NCBI GenBank assembly: GCA_002307175.1
Contig: DBTS01000049.1
Coordinates: forward strand, 21,784-27,902
Direction of reading: 5' to 3'
Source: Rhodocyclaceae bacterium UBA1310
GTDB lineage: Bacteria; Pseudomonadota; Gammaproteobacteria; Burkholderiales; Rhodocyclaceae
Length of the DNA stretch: 6,119 bases
Part shown: one piece after another, positions 1 to 5,401 of the stretch
Layout: the number at the start of each line of letters is the position of its first letter
How positions within the stretch are numbered: position 1 is the first letter of the stretch
The notes under the pieces: generated by a model
What the model was told of the DNA's origin: nothing
Database searches by the model: none
What the model saw: the letters and a program-made list of their open reading frames with translations, nothing else
Program-made: the position numbers and the translations under genes

Positions 1-179
1 TTCACCTTGGGCAGGAAATCGACCACATACTCAGCCCCACGGTACAGCTCTGTGTGGCCTTTCTGGCGGCCAAACCCCTTCACCTCGGTGACGGTGATTC
101 CCTGCACGCCGATGGCGGAGAGGGCTTCACGCACTTCGTCGAGCTTGAAGGGCTTGATGATGGCGGACACAAATTTCAT
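1..179 (-). CDS. glnK: PII nitrogen regulatory protein GlnK (N-terminal part, cut by window edge)
   Basis: The first 59 residues of a PII-family signalling protein are visible (begins MKFVSAIIKPFKLDEVREAL); the rest lies beyond position 1. PII proteins are cytosolic trimers that sense 2-oxoglutarate and ATP/ADP. GlnK paralogues typically bind and block the AmtB ammonium channel when nitrogen is sufficient. The T-loop is present, with Y51 in the RGAEYVVDF context, the residue uridylylated by GlnD in proteobacteria. The start at 179 is supported by AAGGAG at 186-191, 6 nt upstream. The gene follows the putative porin on the same strand and is probably co-transcribed with it; amtB would be expected next but is outside the window. 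glnK rather than glnB is chosen from the context and the MKFVSAIIKPFK start; the family call is very secure, the paralogue call less so. Confidence 0.93.
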   Translation of the reverse strand, partial: MKFVSAIIKPFKLDEVREALSAIGVQGITVTEVKGFGRQKGHTELYRGAEYVVDFLPKV

Positions 180-185
180 GGATGG

Positions 186-191
186 CTCCTT
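186..191 (-). promoter_or_regulatory. Ribosome binding site of glnK
   Basis: AAGGAG reads on the minus strand 6 nt before the glnK ATG. It is a near-consensus Shine-Dalgarno sequence and fixes the start at 179. Confidence 0.8.
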
Positions 192-195
192 GATT

Positions 196-224
196 CAGAC
201 GTGACACCCCGTGCATCACGTCTG
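196..224 (-). other. Intercistronic stem-loop between the putative porin gene and glnK
   Basis: A perfect 9-bp inverted repeat (CAGACGTGA at 196-204, TCACGTCTG at 216-224) with an 11-nt loop fills the gap between the porin stop at 236 and the glnK ribosome binding site. On the minus strand it is followed by AATCAAGG rather than a T-run, so it does not look like a full rho-independent terminator. It could stabilise the upstream message, mark a processing site, or partly attenuate read-through so that porin and PII are made in different amounts. The structure is seen; the role is inferred. Confidence 0.6.
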
Positions 225-235
225 CAGTTTTAAAA

Positions 236-997
236 TCAGAAGGTCTTGCTGACCGACACAACAACCGTACCTTCCCCAGTCTTCTTGCACTTCTCGTCAT
301 TGCAGGCGTAATACCAGTCCTTCTTGGCATTCGTACCGATGTAGGCGGCGGAAAGCCCCCAGCCGTTCAGATCGTAGGTGGCGCCGAGCTTCCAGTCCGT
401 ATAGGAAAGGTCGCCATAGTTCGCGACCGTCTGATGTCCGACGTGGGCATTCAGCGTGACTTTTTCAGCCACCGGCACGTTGGCGGAGAGGTCGTAATAG
501 ACCGAACCCTTGGAATCATCGCCACCGTAGGTGTCGCCATTGGTGCCGAAGAAGTCGGTCAAAGCGTAGGAGTACTTGAAGGTGAGCCACTTCCAGCTGG
601 CGGCACCATAGAGTTCAAAATTGTCGTACTTGGTGTGGGCGGGTACCGAGAAGTGGGCGCCCGGGTAGTAGTAATACAGGCCGCCGAAATCGAGGGTCAC
701 CGGACCAACCGGGAATTTGTAACCGCCATAGCCATCCCATTCCATGGAATTGCCGTTGGCGTAGCTGTTGCTGCTGACGTTGGACATCCAGGTGCCAGCG
801 TAGAGGCCACTGATGTGGCTGTAATCGAGGCCGCCCTGAATGGCTGGCAGCTTGAAGGTTTGCGAAATACCGCGGAACCGGTAGTCAGAGGCGATGGTGA
901 TGTTGCCCGTAAAGGTGTTGACAGGCGTTTCATCAGCAAACGCAGGCAGGGCAGACAGTGCGGACAGCAAGGAAACGGCGATGATGGACAAACGCAT
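236..997 (-). CDS. TorF/Gcw_chp-family putative outer-membrane porin
   Basis: This 253-residue exported protein matches what I know of the proteobacterial Gcw_chp (TIGR02001, 'TorF family putative porin') family. A signal peptide is visible (residues 1-21, cleavage likely after AFA before DE). The mature protein starts with the family-typical stretch FTGNITIASDYRFRGISQT, then alternating aromatic and polar beta-strand segments, and ends in phenylalanine (VVVSVSKTF), the usual outer-membrane beta-barrel signal. C232 and C237 in a loop near the C-terminus could form a disulfide. The start at 997 has GAGGAG 6 nt upstream. It lies 57 nt before glnK on the same strand and behind sigma-54-like promoter elements, suggesting a nitrogen-related outer-membrane role such as uptake of a nitrogen source. 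The substrate is unknown, and the porin function itself is a family-level prediction. Confidence 0.88.
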   Translation of the reverse strand: MRLSIIAVSLLSALSALPAFADETPVNTFTGNITIASDYRFRGISQTFKLPAIQGGLDYSHISGLYAGTWMSNVSSNSYANGNSMEWDGYGGYKFPVGPVTLDFGGLYYYYPGAHFSVPAHTKYDNFELYGAASWKWLTFKYSYALTDFFGTNGDTYGGDDSKGSVYYDLSANVPVAEKVTLNAHVGHQTVANYGDLSYTDWKLGATYDLNGWGLSAAYIGTNAKKDWYYACNDEKCKKTGEGTVVVSVSKTF

Positions 998-1028
998 GTT
1001 TTTGCTCCTCGAAATTATCTATAAGTAA

Positions 1029-1044
1029 CGCAGCGCGAATGCCA
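1029..1044 (-). promoter_or_regulatory. Candidate sigma-54 (-24/-12) promoter, proximal copy
   Basis: On the minus strand TGGCAT, TCGCG, CTGCG runs from 1044 to 1029. GG and GC are separated by exactly 10 nt, as RpoN promoters require. It matches TGGCA of the -24 box and TGC of the -12 box. The predicted start of transcription is near 1018, giving a leader of about 20 nt that holds the GAGGAG ribosome binding site. It competes with the overlapping distal candidate; only one may be used. Confidence 0.5.
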
Positions 1045-1045
1045 T

Positions 1046-1066
1046 AGCTGGATTCGTGCCAACTTG
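1046..1066 (-). promoter_or_regulatory. Candidate sigma-54 (-24/-12) promoter, distal copy
   Basis: On the minus strand the -24 box TGGCACG (1061-1055) is a full match to the RpoN consensus, and the preceding CAAGT also fits mrNrY. After AATC comes CAGCT at 1050-1046, which keeps the essential GC with exact GG-N10-GC spacing but lacks the TT before it. Transcription would begin near 1035, about 38 nt before the porin start codon. The -24 half is better than in the proximal copy, the -12 half slightly worse. Confidence 0.55.
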
Positions 1067-1137
1067 GCTGTTTTCCCGTCAATACCGAGAGTTAAGAGGA
1101 TTCGGGGGGATTCCAGCCTTACAGGCAAAAGCGCTAC

Positions 1138-1154
1138 GCGCACAGACAGTGCGC
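1138..1154. other. Inverted repeat in the porin upstream region
   Basis: GCGCAC and GTGCGC form a 6-bp dyad around a 5-nt centre, between the sigma-54 elements and the NtrC-like sites. Its half-site spacing differs from the NtrC dyad by 2 bp, so it is not a simple extra NtrC site. It may be another regulator site or chance. Confidence 0.3.
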
Positions 1155-1167
1155 AGCGGGTTCGGCT

Positions 1168-1184
1168 TGCACCACACCGATGCA
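1168..1184. promoter_or_regulatory. Putative NtrC binding site A
   Basis: TGCACCA-CAC-CGATGCA fits the enterobacterial NtrC dyad TGCACCA-N3-TGGTGCA, with 7 of 7 in the left half and 5 of 7 in the right. Its centre is about 141 bp upstream of the start predicted from the distal sigma-54 element, a normal enhancer distance for NtrC. Confidence 0.55.
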
Positions 1185-1197
1185 TCATTCTGGTGCT
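1181..1197. promoter_or_regulatory. Putative NtrC binding site B
   Basis: TGCATCA-TTC-TGGTGCT matches the NtrC dyad at 6 of 7 in each half with the correct 3-nt centre. It shares TGCA (1181-1184) with site A, so the two dyads are offset by 13 bp. A further lone half-site-like CGGTGCA lies at 1201-1207. Confidence 0.58.
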
Positions 1198-1302
1198 TTA
1201 CGGTGCAAGGTGATTACGCCCTTCCGTCCATCAGCCAAATCCGGAGACGCGCCCGGTCTTTTTCTGCGGGAGGCCGACACGCTCAAGAGCAGCCAGTCAG
1301 GC

Positions 1303-1308
1303 TATACT
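1303..1308 (+). promoter_or_regulatory. Possible -10 element for ubiK-comM
   Basis: TATACT (5 of 6 to TATAAT) lies 37 nt before the ubiK start, so transcription would begin near 1315. I see no convincing -35 box at 16-18 nt spacing, so this is a tentative call. Confidence 0.35.
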
Positions 1309-1345
1309 CGACAGCCATTACTCCAAATAACGAATGGGAGCCTCC

Positions 1346-1612
1346 ATGATTGATCCCGGCAATCCCGCCAAGGTGTTTGAAGAATTCGGCGCCAAGTTCT
1401 CGGAACTGCTGCAGAGCACGCCCGCACGCGACTTTGAGAAAAACGCCAAGGCCATGTTTACAGCCGCCTTTGCACGGCTGGATCTGGTGACACGCGAGGA
1501 ATTCGAGGTGCAGAAGGCACTGCTGGCAAGCACCCGCGAAAAACTCGAAGCACTCGAACGCCGTGTGGCAGAGCTTGACGCTACTGCCAAAAAGGACACC
1601 CCGGCCACCTGA
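1346..1612 (+). CDS. ubiK: UbiK-family ubiquinone biosynthesis accessory factor (BMFP domain)
   Basis: This 88-residue protein matches the UbiK/YqiC family. The family supports aerobic ubiquinone synthesis, working with UbiJ and the Ubi enzyme complex at the cytoplasmic membrane. The N-terminal part (MIDPGNPAKVFEEFGAKFSEL) is an amphipathic helix, and residues from about 50 form a charged coiled coil starting at DLVTREEFEVQKALL and continuing through KLEALERRVAEL. The family is usually about 80-100 residues, so this is full length. The start at 1346 is preferred to an in-frame ATG at 1334, because GGGAG at 1336-1340 sits 5 nt before it and homologues begin at this point. It lies 22 nt upstream of comM and is probably co-transcribed with it, a pairing familiar from other betaproteobacteria. 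Confidence 0.9.
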   Translation: MIDPGNPAKVFEEFGAKFSELLQSTPARDFEKNAKAMFTAAFARLDLVTREEFEVQKALLASTREKLEALERRVAELDATAKKDTPAT

Positions 1613-1634
1613 ACCCCCAAGGCAGATCCGCTCG

Positions 1635-3149
1635 ATGAGCCTCGCCCTTCTGAAAAGCCGTGCCTTATGTGGCCTGGATGCCCCGGAAGTCACGGTTGAA
1701 GTGCATCTGGGTGCGGGTTTGCCGGCTATTTCGCTGGTCGGGCTGCCCGATACCGAGGTCAAGGAAGCCCGCGACCGCGTGCGCGCCGCGCTACTGACCG
1801 GGCAATTCGAGTTTCCCGCCACGCGCCGGGTCACAGTAAATCTGGCCCCAGCCGATCTGCCCAAAGAAAGCGGGCGCTTTGACCTGCCGATTGCCATCGG
1901 CATTCTGGCCGCCTCTGACCAGATCAAGGCCACAGCATTCGACCAGTATGAACTGGTCGGCGAGCTCTCTCTTTCGGGTGAAGTCAGGCCGGTACGTGGC
2001 GCACTCGCCATGGCCTGGTGCGCCCAAAAGGCTGGCCGCACCCTGATCCTGCCCGCAGAAAATGCCGCAGAGGCTGCACTCGTCAAAGGGCTGACGATTC
2101 TGCCGGCGCGCAACCTGCTGGAAGTGGCGGCCCACTTCAATGGTCATGCGGCACTGACGCCCTATGCCGGGGCATCCATCGCCCTTCCGCCGAACTACCC
2201 CGATCTGGCTGACGTCAAGGGGCAGGCCAAGGCACGCCGGATGCTCGAAGTGGCAGCTGCCGGCCTTCACTCCCTGCTCATGTACGGCCCTCCGGGAACC
2301 GGGAAATCCATGCTGGCAAGCCGCCTGCCGGGCCTGCTGCCGCCGCTGGCCGATGCCGAAGCCCTCGAATCTGCCGCCGTGCAGTCCCTCGAAGGGCATT
2401 TCAGCCCACAACGTTTCCGTGTCAGGCCGTTCCGCTCCCCCCATCATTCTGCCTCCGCGCCGGCCCTGGTCGGCGGAGGCATGTTTCCGCGCCCCGGAGA
2501 AATCAGCCTCGCCCACCACGGCGTACTGTTTCTCGACGAACTCCCGGAATTCGACCGGCGTGTTCTCGAAGCACTCCGCGAGCCGCTCGAAACCGGCCAC
2601 ATCACGGTTTCGCGGGCCGCCCAGCGCGTCGATTTTCCCGCCCGCTTCCAGTTTGTTGCCGCAATGAATCCATGCCCCTGTGGATATCTGGGGCATCCCA
2701 CGCGGGCCTGCCGGTGCACGCCAGACCAGATCGCCCGCTACCGGGGGAAACTTTCCGGCCCACTGCTGGATCGCATTGATCTCTCCATGGAAGTTGGCAG
2801 TCTGAGTGCCGACGAGCTGCAATCAGCGCCCACCGGGGAATCCAGTGAAGTCGTGCGGGCCAGGGTGGTGCAGGCACATGACATTCAGTGGGAACGCCAG
2901 GGCAAGGCCAATGCGCACCTGGATGCAGGCGAAATCGAACGTTTCTGCCCGACCGACGACAAGGCCAAAACTCTGCTGCATCAGGCCATCGAACGCATGG
3001 GCCTGTCTGCACGGGCCTATCACCGCATTCTGAAGGTTGCCCGCAGCATCGCCGATCTGGCCGGTGCCCGGATCATCGCCCCTAATCACGTGGCAGAAGC
3101 CGTGCAGTACCGGCGCGGGCTTCCCGGCGAAGGCCGCCGCCACGCCTGA
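1635..3149 (+). CDS. comM: ComM/YifB-family AAA+ ATPase (Mg-chelatase-like helicase of natural transformation)
   Basis: This 504-residue cytosolic AAA+ protein is the normal length for ComM. In naturally transformable bacteria ComM is a hexameric helicase that promotes branch migration when incoming single-stranded DNA recombines with the chromosome. Domains in order are an N-terminal ChlI-like domain (about 20-142), the Mg-chelatase-type AAA+ core (about 190-396) and a C-terminal helical domain (about 400-496). Visible motifs are Walker A GPPGTGKS (218-225), FRSPHHS (266-272), Walker B VLFLDE (297-302) and the conserved LLDRID (377-382). C347, C349, C359 and C361 could form a metal-binding knuckle. 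The start at 1635 fits the family opening MSLALLKSRALCGLDAPEVT. The ribosome binding site is weak (AAGG about 12 nt upstream), which suggests some translational coupling to ubiK. Family assignment is firm; a transformation role here is inferred from homologues. Confidence 0.95.
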   Translation: MSLALLKSRALCGLDAPEVTVEVHLGAGLPAISLVGLPDTEVKEARDRVRAALLTGQFEFPATRRVTVNLAPADLPKESGRFDLPIAIGILAASDQIKATAFDQYELVGELSLSGEVRPVRGALAMAWCAQKAGRTLILPAENAAEAALVKGLTILPARNLLEVAAHFNGHAALTPYAGASIALPPNYPDLADVKGQAKARRMLEVAAAGLHSLLMYGPPGTGKSMLASRLPGLLPPLADAEALESAAVQSLEGHFSPQRFRVRPFRSPHHSASAPALVGGGMFPRPGEISLAHHGVLFLDELPEFDRRVLEALREPLETGHITVSRAAQRVDFPARFQFVAAMNPCPCGYLGHPTRACRCTPDQIARYRGKLSGPLLDRIDLSMEVGSLSADELQSAPTGESSEVVRARVVQAHDIQWERQGKANAHLDAGEIERFCPTDDKAKTLLHQAIERMGLSARAYHRILKVARSIADLAGARIIAPNHVAEAVQYRRGLPGEGRRHA

Positions 3150-3200
3150 ACCTGTCCATAATCTGTAGCGGCAGCCCGTAGGCCCCGCTGTCAGCTGCCA
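3150..3200. other. Convergent intergenic gap between comM and the diguanylate cyclase gene
   Basis: The 51-bp gap holds a possible GGCAGC/GCTGCC stem (3170-3175 with 3194-3199) and a competing AGCGG/CCGCT stem. Neither is followed by a clear T-run, so I do not call a terminator. If these matter they would separate two converging transcripts. Confidence 0.35.
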
Positions 3201-4757
3201 TCAGGACTTTTCAGCTATCTCCTGAACCGCTTCTGTGCCGGCACATTCGATACGGTTCCGCCCCAGATCCTTGGCTCGGTACAGCGCCGCATCTGCACGT
3301 GCCAGCAGGGTGTACAGTGAATCCCCGGCTTGCAGCCGTGCACAGCCCCCGCTGAAACTGATACGGATAGACCCTGCAGGGGTCGTCACAGCCTGCCCGG
3401 CGAAATCCTGGCGCATCCGCTCGGCCACATTCCAGGCGACTTCAAGCGTGGTATTGGGTAACAGGACCACAAACTCCTCGCCTCCCCAACGCCCGGGCAG
3501 GTCAGATTTACGCATGCAGATCTGCAGGCGACGCGCCATTTCGCAGAGCACCTCATCGCCTATGTTATGACCATAGGAATCATTGATCTGCTTGAACAGG
3601 TCGATATCGAGCATCAGCAGCGAAAGCTTTTCGTCATACCGGTGTGCGCGGTCGATCAGGCGCTCGGCTTCACGGCTGAAATGGCGCCGGTTCGCCAGCC
3701 CGGTCAGCTCGTCCTCCTGCGCCAGACGCCGGAGTTCGCGCTCGGCCACTCGCCACTGCGTGATATGGTGTTCCACACCCACCACCACCGGCTCACCATC
3801 GACAAAAATACTGCGGCGTTTGCTGACGATCCGGAAAATCTCCTCTCCCGTCGCCTGCCTGACGGTATGATCCTCCTTGGTGATATCTTCTCCACCCAGG
3901 ACCCGCTGGTCTTCTTCGCATGACAAACGCGAGGGTATGCGGAACTGCCGGAAATCGAGCTTGTCGACCTTGCGGTACTGCGCAAAGGCATCGTTGATCA
4001 TCACGTATTGCCCACCGGCCTTCTTGATGAACACGGGGTCGGGGATCACGTCGATCAGCCGCTGGATAAATGCTTCGGTACGCTGGCGCTGCGCGGTCTC
4101 CGCTTCAAGGAGTGCCTGCAGCCTGAGCTTGGCACGCAGCAGATCCTGCTCACCGGTCCACCAGCGGGTGATATCGAAATTGGCGCCGACCACCATCGCT
4201 TCGCCTGCCACATCGCGGCAGAAACCTTTCATGATCACGCGATGGCGTTCCTGCCCACTCAACGGGTGCACGTCATGGCGTTCCAGATGCACTGTGAGGC
4301 TGCCCGCCAGCACCCTGCGATCCTCATTTTCGGAACGCACACCATCTTCCTTGTCACGCGCCACTTCAGCTGTCGTGCGCTGCGCAAGCATTTCCTGGGG
4401 AATCTGCAGATCCTCTGCGAGAGCCCGGTTTGCCCAGCGATAGCGGCAAGCGGAGTCTTTGATGTAGATCGGCACAGGAATGATGTCTATCACTTCCTGT
4501 ACAAATTTGTCATACGCTGCGGATTGATGTCTGAGCCGACCGCACATCAGAAACAGCACAAATGCTGTAGGTATTATTCCCACAGCAAACCCAGCAAAAA
4601 AGGATATTTCTTCGACATGACAAGCCAGATACACCGCCATGCAGAGCAGGAAAGAAACCCCTAGCACCAGAGGAATGTCTCTGTACAGGAAGCGCACAGA
4701 TCCCGGGCTAAAATCGCACGATGGATGTTTTTCTTGATATGCCGATGTATCGCCCAT
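3201..4757 (-). CDS. Membrane-anchored diguanylate cyclase with two PAS domains and a GGEEF domain
   Basis: This 518-residue protein should make the second messenger cyclic di-GMP from two GTP. Two transmembrane helices lie at about 28-46 and 51-72 with almost no periplasmic loop. Two PAS domains follow (about 85-200 and 230-335), opening with the similar motifs IDIIPVPIYIK and IDVIPDPVFIK, joined by a helical linker (about 200-230). The GGDEF-type domain (about 345-505) has DELTGLANRR (349-358), the metal-binding D384 in DIDLFKQIND, and the active-site GGEEF (425-429). R416-K417-S418-D419, five residues upstream, is an RxxD inhibitory site, so product feedback is expected. The start at 4757 is preferred over an ATG at 4793, because AGGAG (4765-4769) lies 7 nt before it and the likely promoter -10 overlaps the upstream ATG. 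The ligand sensed by the PAS domains is unknown. The gene is convergent with comM and divergent from the cupin gene. Confidence 0.93.
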   Translation of the reverse strand: MGDTSAYQEKHPSCDFSPGSVRFLYRDIPLVLGVSFLLCMAVYLACHVEEISFFAGFAVGIIPTAFVLFLMCGRLRHQSAAYDKFVQEVIDIIPVPIYIKDSACRYRWANRALAEDLQIPQEMLAQRTTAEVARDKEDGVRSENEDRRVLAGSLTVHLERHDVHPLSGQERHRVIMKGFCRDVAGEAMVVGANFDITRWWTGEQDLLRAKLRLQALLEAETAQRQRTEAFIQRLIDVIPDPVFIKKAGGQYVMINDAFAQYRKVDKLDFRQFRIPSRLSCEEDQRVLGGEDITKEDHTVRQATGEEIFRIVSKRRSIFVDGEPVVVGVEHHITQWRVAERELRRLAQEDELTGLANRRHFSREAERLIDRAHRYDEKLSLLMLDIDLFKQINDSYGHNIGDEVLCEMARRLQICMRKSDLPGRWGGEEFVVLLPNTTLEVAWNVAERMRQDFAGQAVTTPAGSIRISFSGGCARLQAGDSLYTLLARADAALYRAKDLGRNRIECAGTEAVQEIAEKS

Positions 4758-4764
4758 AAATCCG

Positions 4765-4769
4765 CTCCT
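4765..4769 (-). promoter_or_regulatory. Ribosome binding site deciding the cyclase start
   Basis: AGGAG on the minus strand lies 7 nt before the ATG at 4757. The only purine-rich stretch before the alternative ATG at 4793 (GGAAG) is 14 nt away, too far to be preferred. Confidence 0.7.
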
Positions 4770-4791
4770 ACGCAAGCCGGAGTGAAAGCTC

Positions 4792-4820
4792 ATTTTGTCG
4801 GATAATGCTTCCTTTGTCCA
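4792..4820 (-). promoter_or_regulatory. Putative sigma-70 promoter of the diguanylate cyclase gene
   Basis: TGGACA (5 of 6 to TTGACA, 4820-4815), a 17-nt spacer and CAAAAT (4 of 6 to TATAAT, 4797-4792) read on the minus strand. Transcription would start near 4785, before the ribosome binding site at 4765-4769. This is consistent with translation from 4757 and not from 4793. Confidence 0.45.
4801..4806 (+). promoter_or_regulatory. Possible -10 element of the cupin gene
   Basis: GATAAT (5 of 6) lies 31 nt before the cupin start and inside the spacer of the opposing cyclase promoter. No good -35 box is seen at 16-18 nt, so it may depend on an activator or be chance. Confidence 0.3.
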
Positions 4821-4837
4821 AACACTTGGAGATCTAA

Positions 4838-5221
4838 ATGAGCACTTTTACACAGGTTGTGCTGTATACCGACAAGGACGGACGGGCACGTTTTCGTGAC
4901 GAAATCATCCCGCTCTCCGAAGGCACCCCGGCAGTGAGCCTTTCCAAGGTACTACCCTCTGAAGGCTACCAGTTGCGCGAAAGCCCGGTTGGTTTCCGCA
5001 GCCCCGTGCACTGCACCGGAAAACCGCAATGGGTATTCATTCTGCAAGGCGGGATGGAAGTTGGTCTGGCAGATGGAAGCACGCGACTTTTCACGGCAGG
5101 CCAGCATTTTTATTCGGCTGATGTGCTCCCCGAAGGCGCCACGCTGGACCCGACGGTTCACGGTCACTGGAGCCGTCAGGTCGGCAATGAGCCTCTCATC
5201 ACTTTGTTTGTAAAGGGATAA
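4838..5221 (+). CDS. Small single-domain cupin-fold protein of unknown function
   Basis: This 127-residue cytosolic protein (no signal peptide or membrane segment) looks like a single cupin barrel. The first cupin motif is recognisable around residues 56-80 (PVHCTGKPQWVFILQGGMEV), and the second around 80-110, with FTAGQHFYSAD and HGHW. Usual cupin metal ligands are only partly present: H58 fits the first position, but Q64 or nearby residues stand where a glutamate is usual, and H90, H108 and H110 are the other candidates. Metal binding and any enzymatic role are therefore uncertain. GGAG at 4828-4831 lies 6 nt before the start. It is divergent from the diguanylate cyclase across an 80-bp spacer, so shared regulation is possible. 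I do not recognise a named gene. Confidence 0.8.
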   Translation: MSTFTQVVLYTDKDGRARFRDEIIPLSEGTPAVSLSKVLPSEGYQLRESPVGFRSPVHCTGKPQWVFILQGGMEVGLADGSTRLFTAGQHFYSADVLPEGATLDPTVHGHWSRQVGNEPLITLFVKG

Positions 5222-5230
5222 AACCTTTCT

Positions 5231-5253
5231 CTGGCGCCTTCTGTCGGCGCCAG
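5231..5253 (+). terminator. GC-rich hairpin after the cupin gene, possible weak terminator
   Basis: CTGGCGCC (5231-5238) and GGCGCCAG (5246-5253) form a perfect 8-bp stem with a 7-nt loop, ten nt after the cupin stop. No T-run follows (GCGGCAGGCC), so it may protect the 3' end or terminate only partly. Confidence 0.45.
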
Positions 5254-5327
5254 GCGGCAGGCCTTCTCCTAATCCAGGTGCATAGCTGCAAGAAGATGAA
5301 AAAATCCTTCTCTTGGTGCGAATTCAC

Positions 5328-5357
5328 TTGGCAGGCGCACCCGGGTATTCCGATACT
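5328..5357 (+). promoter_or_regulatory. Putative sigma-70 promoter of the small exported protein gene
   Basis: TTGGCA (5 of 6, 5328-5333), an 18-nt spacer and GATACT (4 of 6, 5352-5357) point to a start near 5364. That would place a GGGGC/GCCCC hairpin at the very 5' end of the message. Confidence 0.4.
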
Positions 5358-5364
5358 GGAGTTC

Positions 5365-5380
5365 GGGGCTGTCATGCCCC
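5365..5380 (+). other. Leader hairpin upstream of the small exported protein gene
   Basis: GGGGC (5365-5369) and GCCCC (5376-5380) pair around a 6-nt loop, 9 nt before the AGGAG ribosome binding site at 5390-5394. A 5'-end stem of this kind often stabilises an mRNA; a regulatory role is speculative. Confidence 0.4.
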
Positions 5381-5401
5381 ACGATTTTCAGGAGCTCCAA
5401 C

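Noticed and set aside
434..1024. A 196-codon plus-strand open frame opposite the putative porin gene
   Set aside because: It is the antisense shadow of a gene with a signal peptide, good ribosome binding site and family motifs; the translation is Val/Gly/Ala-rich with no domain.
1239..1263. CCGG-N8-CCGG followed by TCTTTTT, as a terminator
   Set aside because: The stem is only 4 bp and no plus-strand gene lies upstream within the 998-1238 region.
1283..2140. A 285-codon minus-strand open frame across ubiK and comM
   Set aside because: It overlaps two confidently identified genes, and its translation is Arg/Ser/Ala-rich without recognisable motifs.
1791..2822. A 343-codon open frame on the minus strand inside comM
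   Set aside because: It is fully antisense to a clear ComM sequence with all AAA+ motifs; its translation shows no domain pattern and it has no credible start region. High GC leaves long open antisense frames.
3165..3200. Terminator between comM and the cyclase gene
   Set aside because: The possible stems are short, mutually exclusive and lack a T-run, so I recorded only the gap.
4008..4664. A 218-codon plus-strand open frame opposite the diguanylate cyclase
   Set aside because: It lies wholly inside the PAS and membrane coding region of a well-supported gene and has no recognisable protein features.
4758..4793. Alternative upstream start of the cyclase at 4793
   Set aside because: It would add 12 residues, its nearest purine-rich stretch is 14 nt away, and the likely promoter -10 overlaps this ATG. 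The ATG at 4757 has AGGAG at 7 nt.
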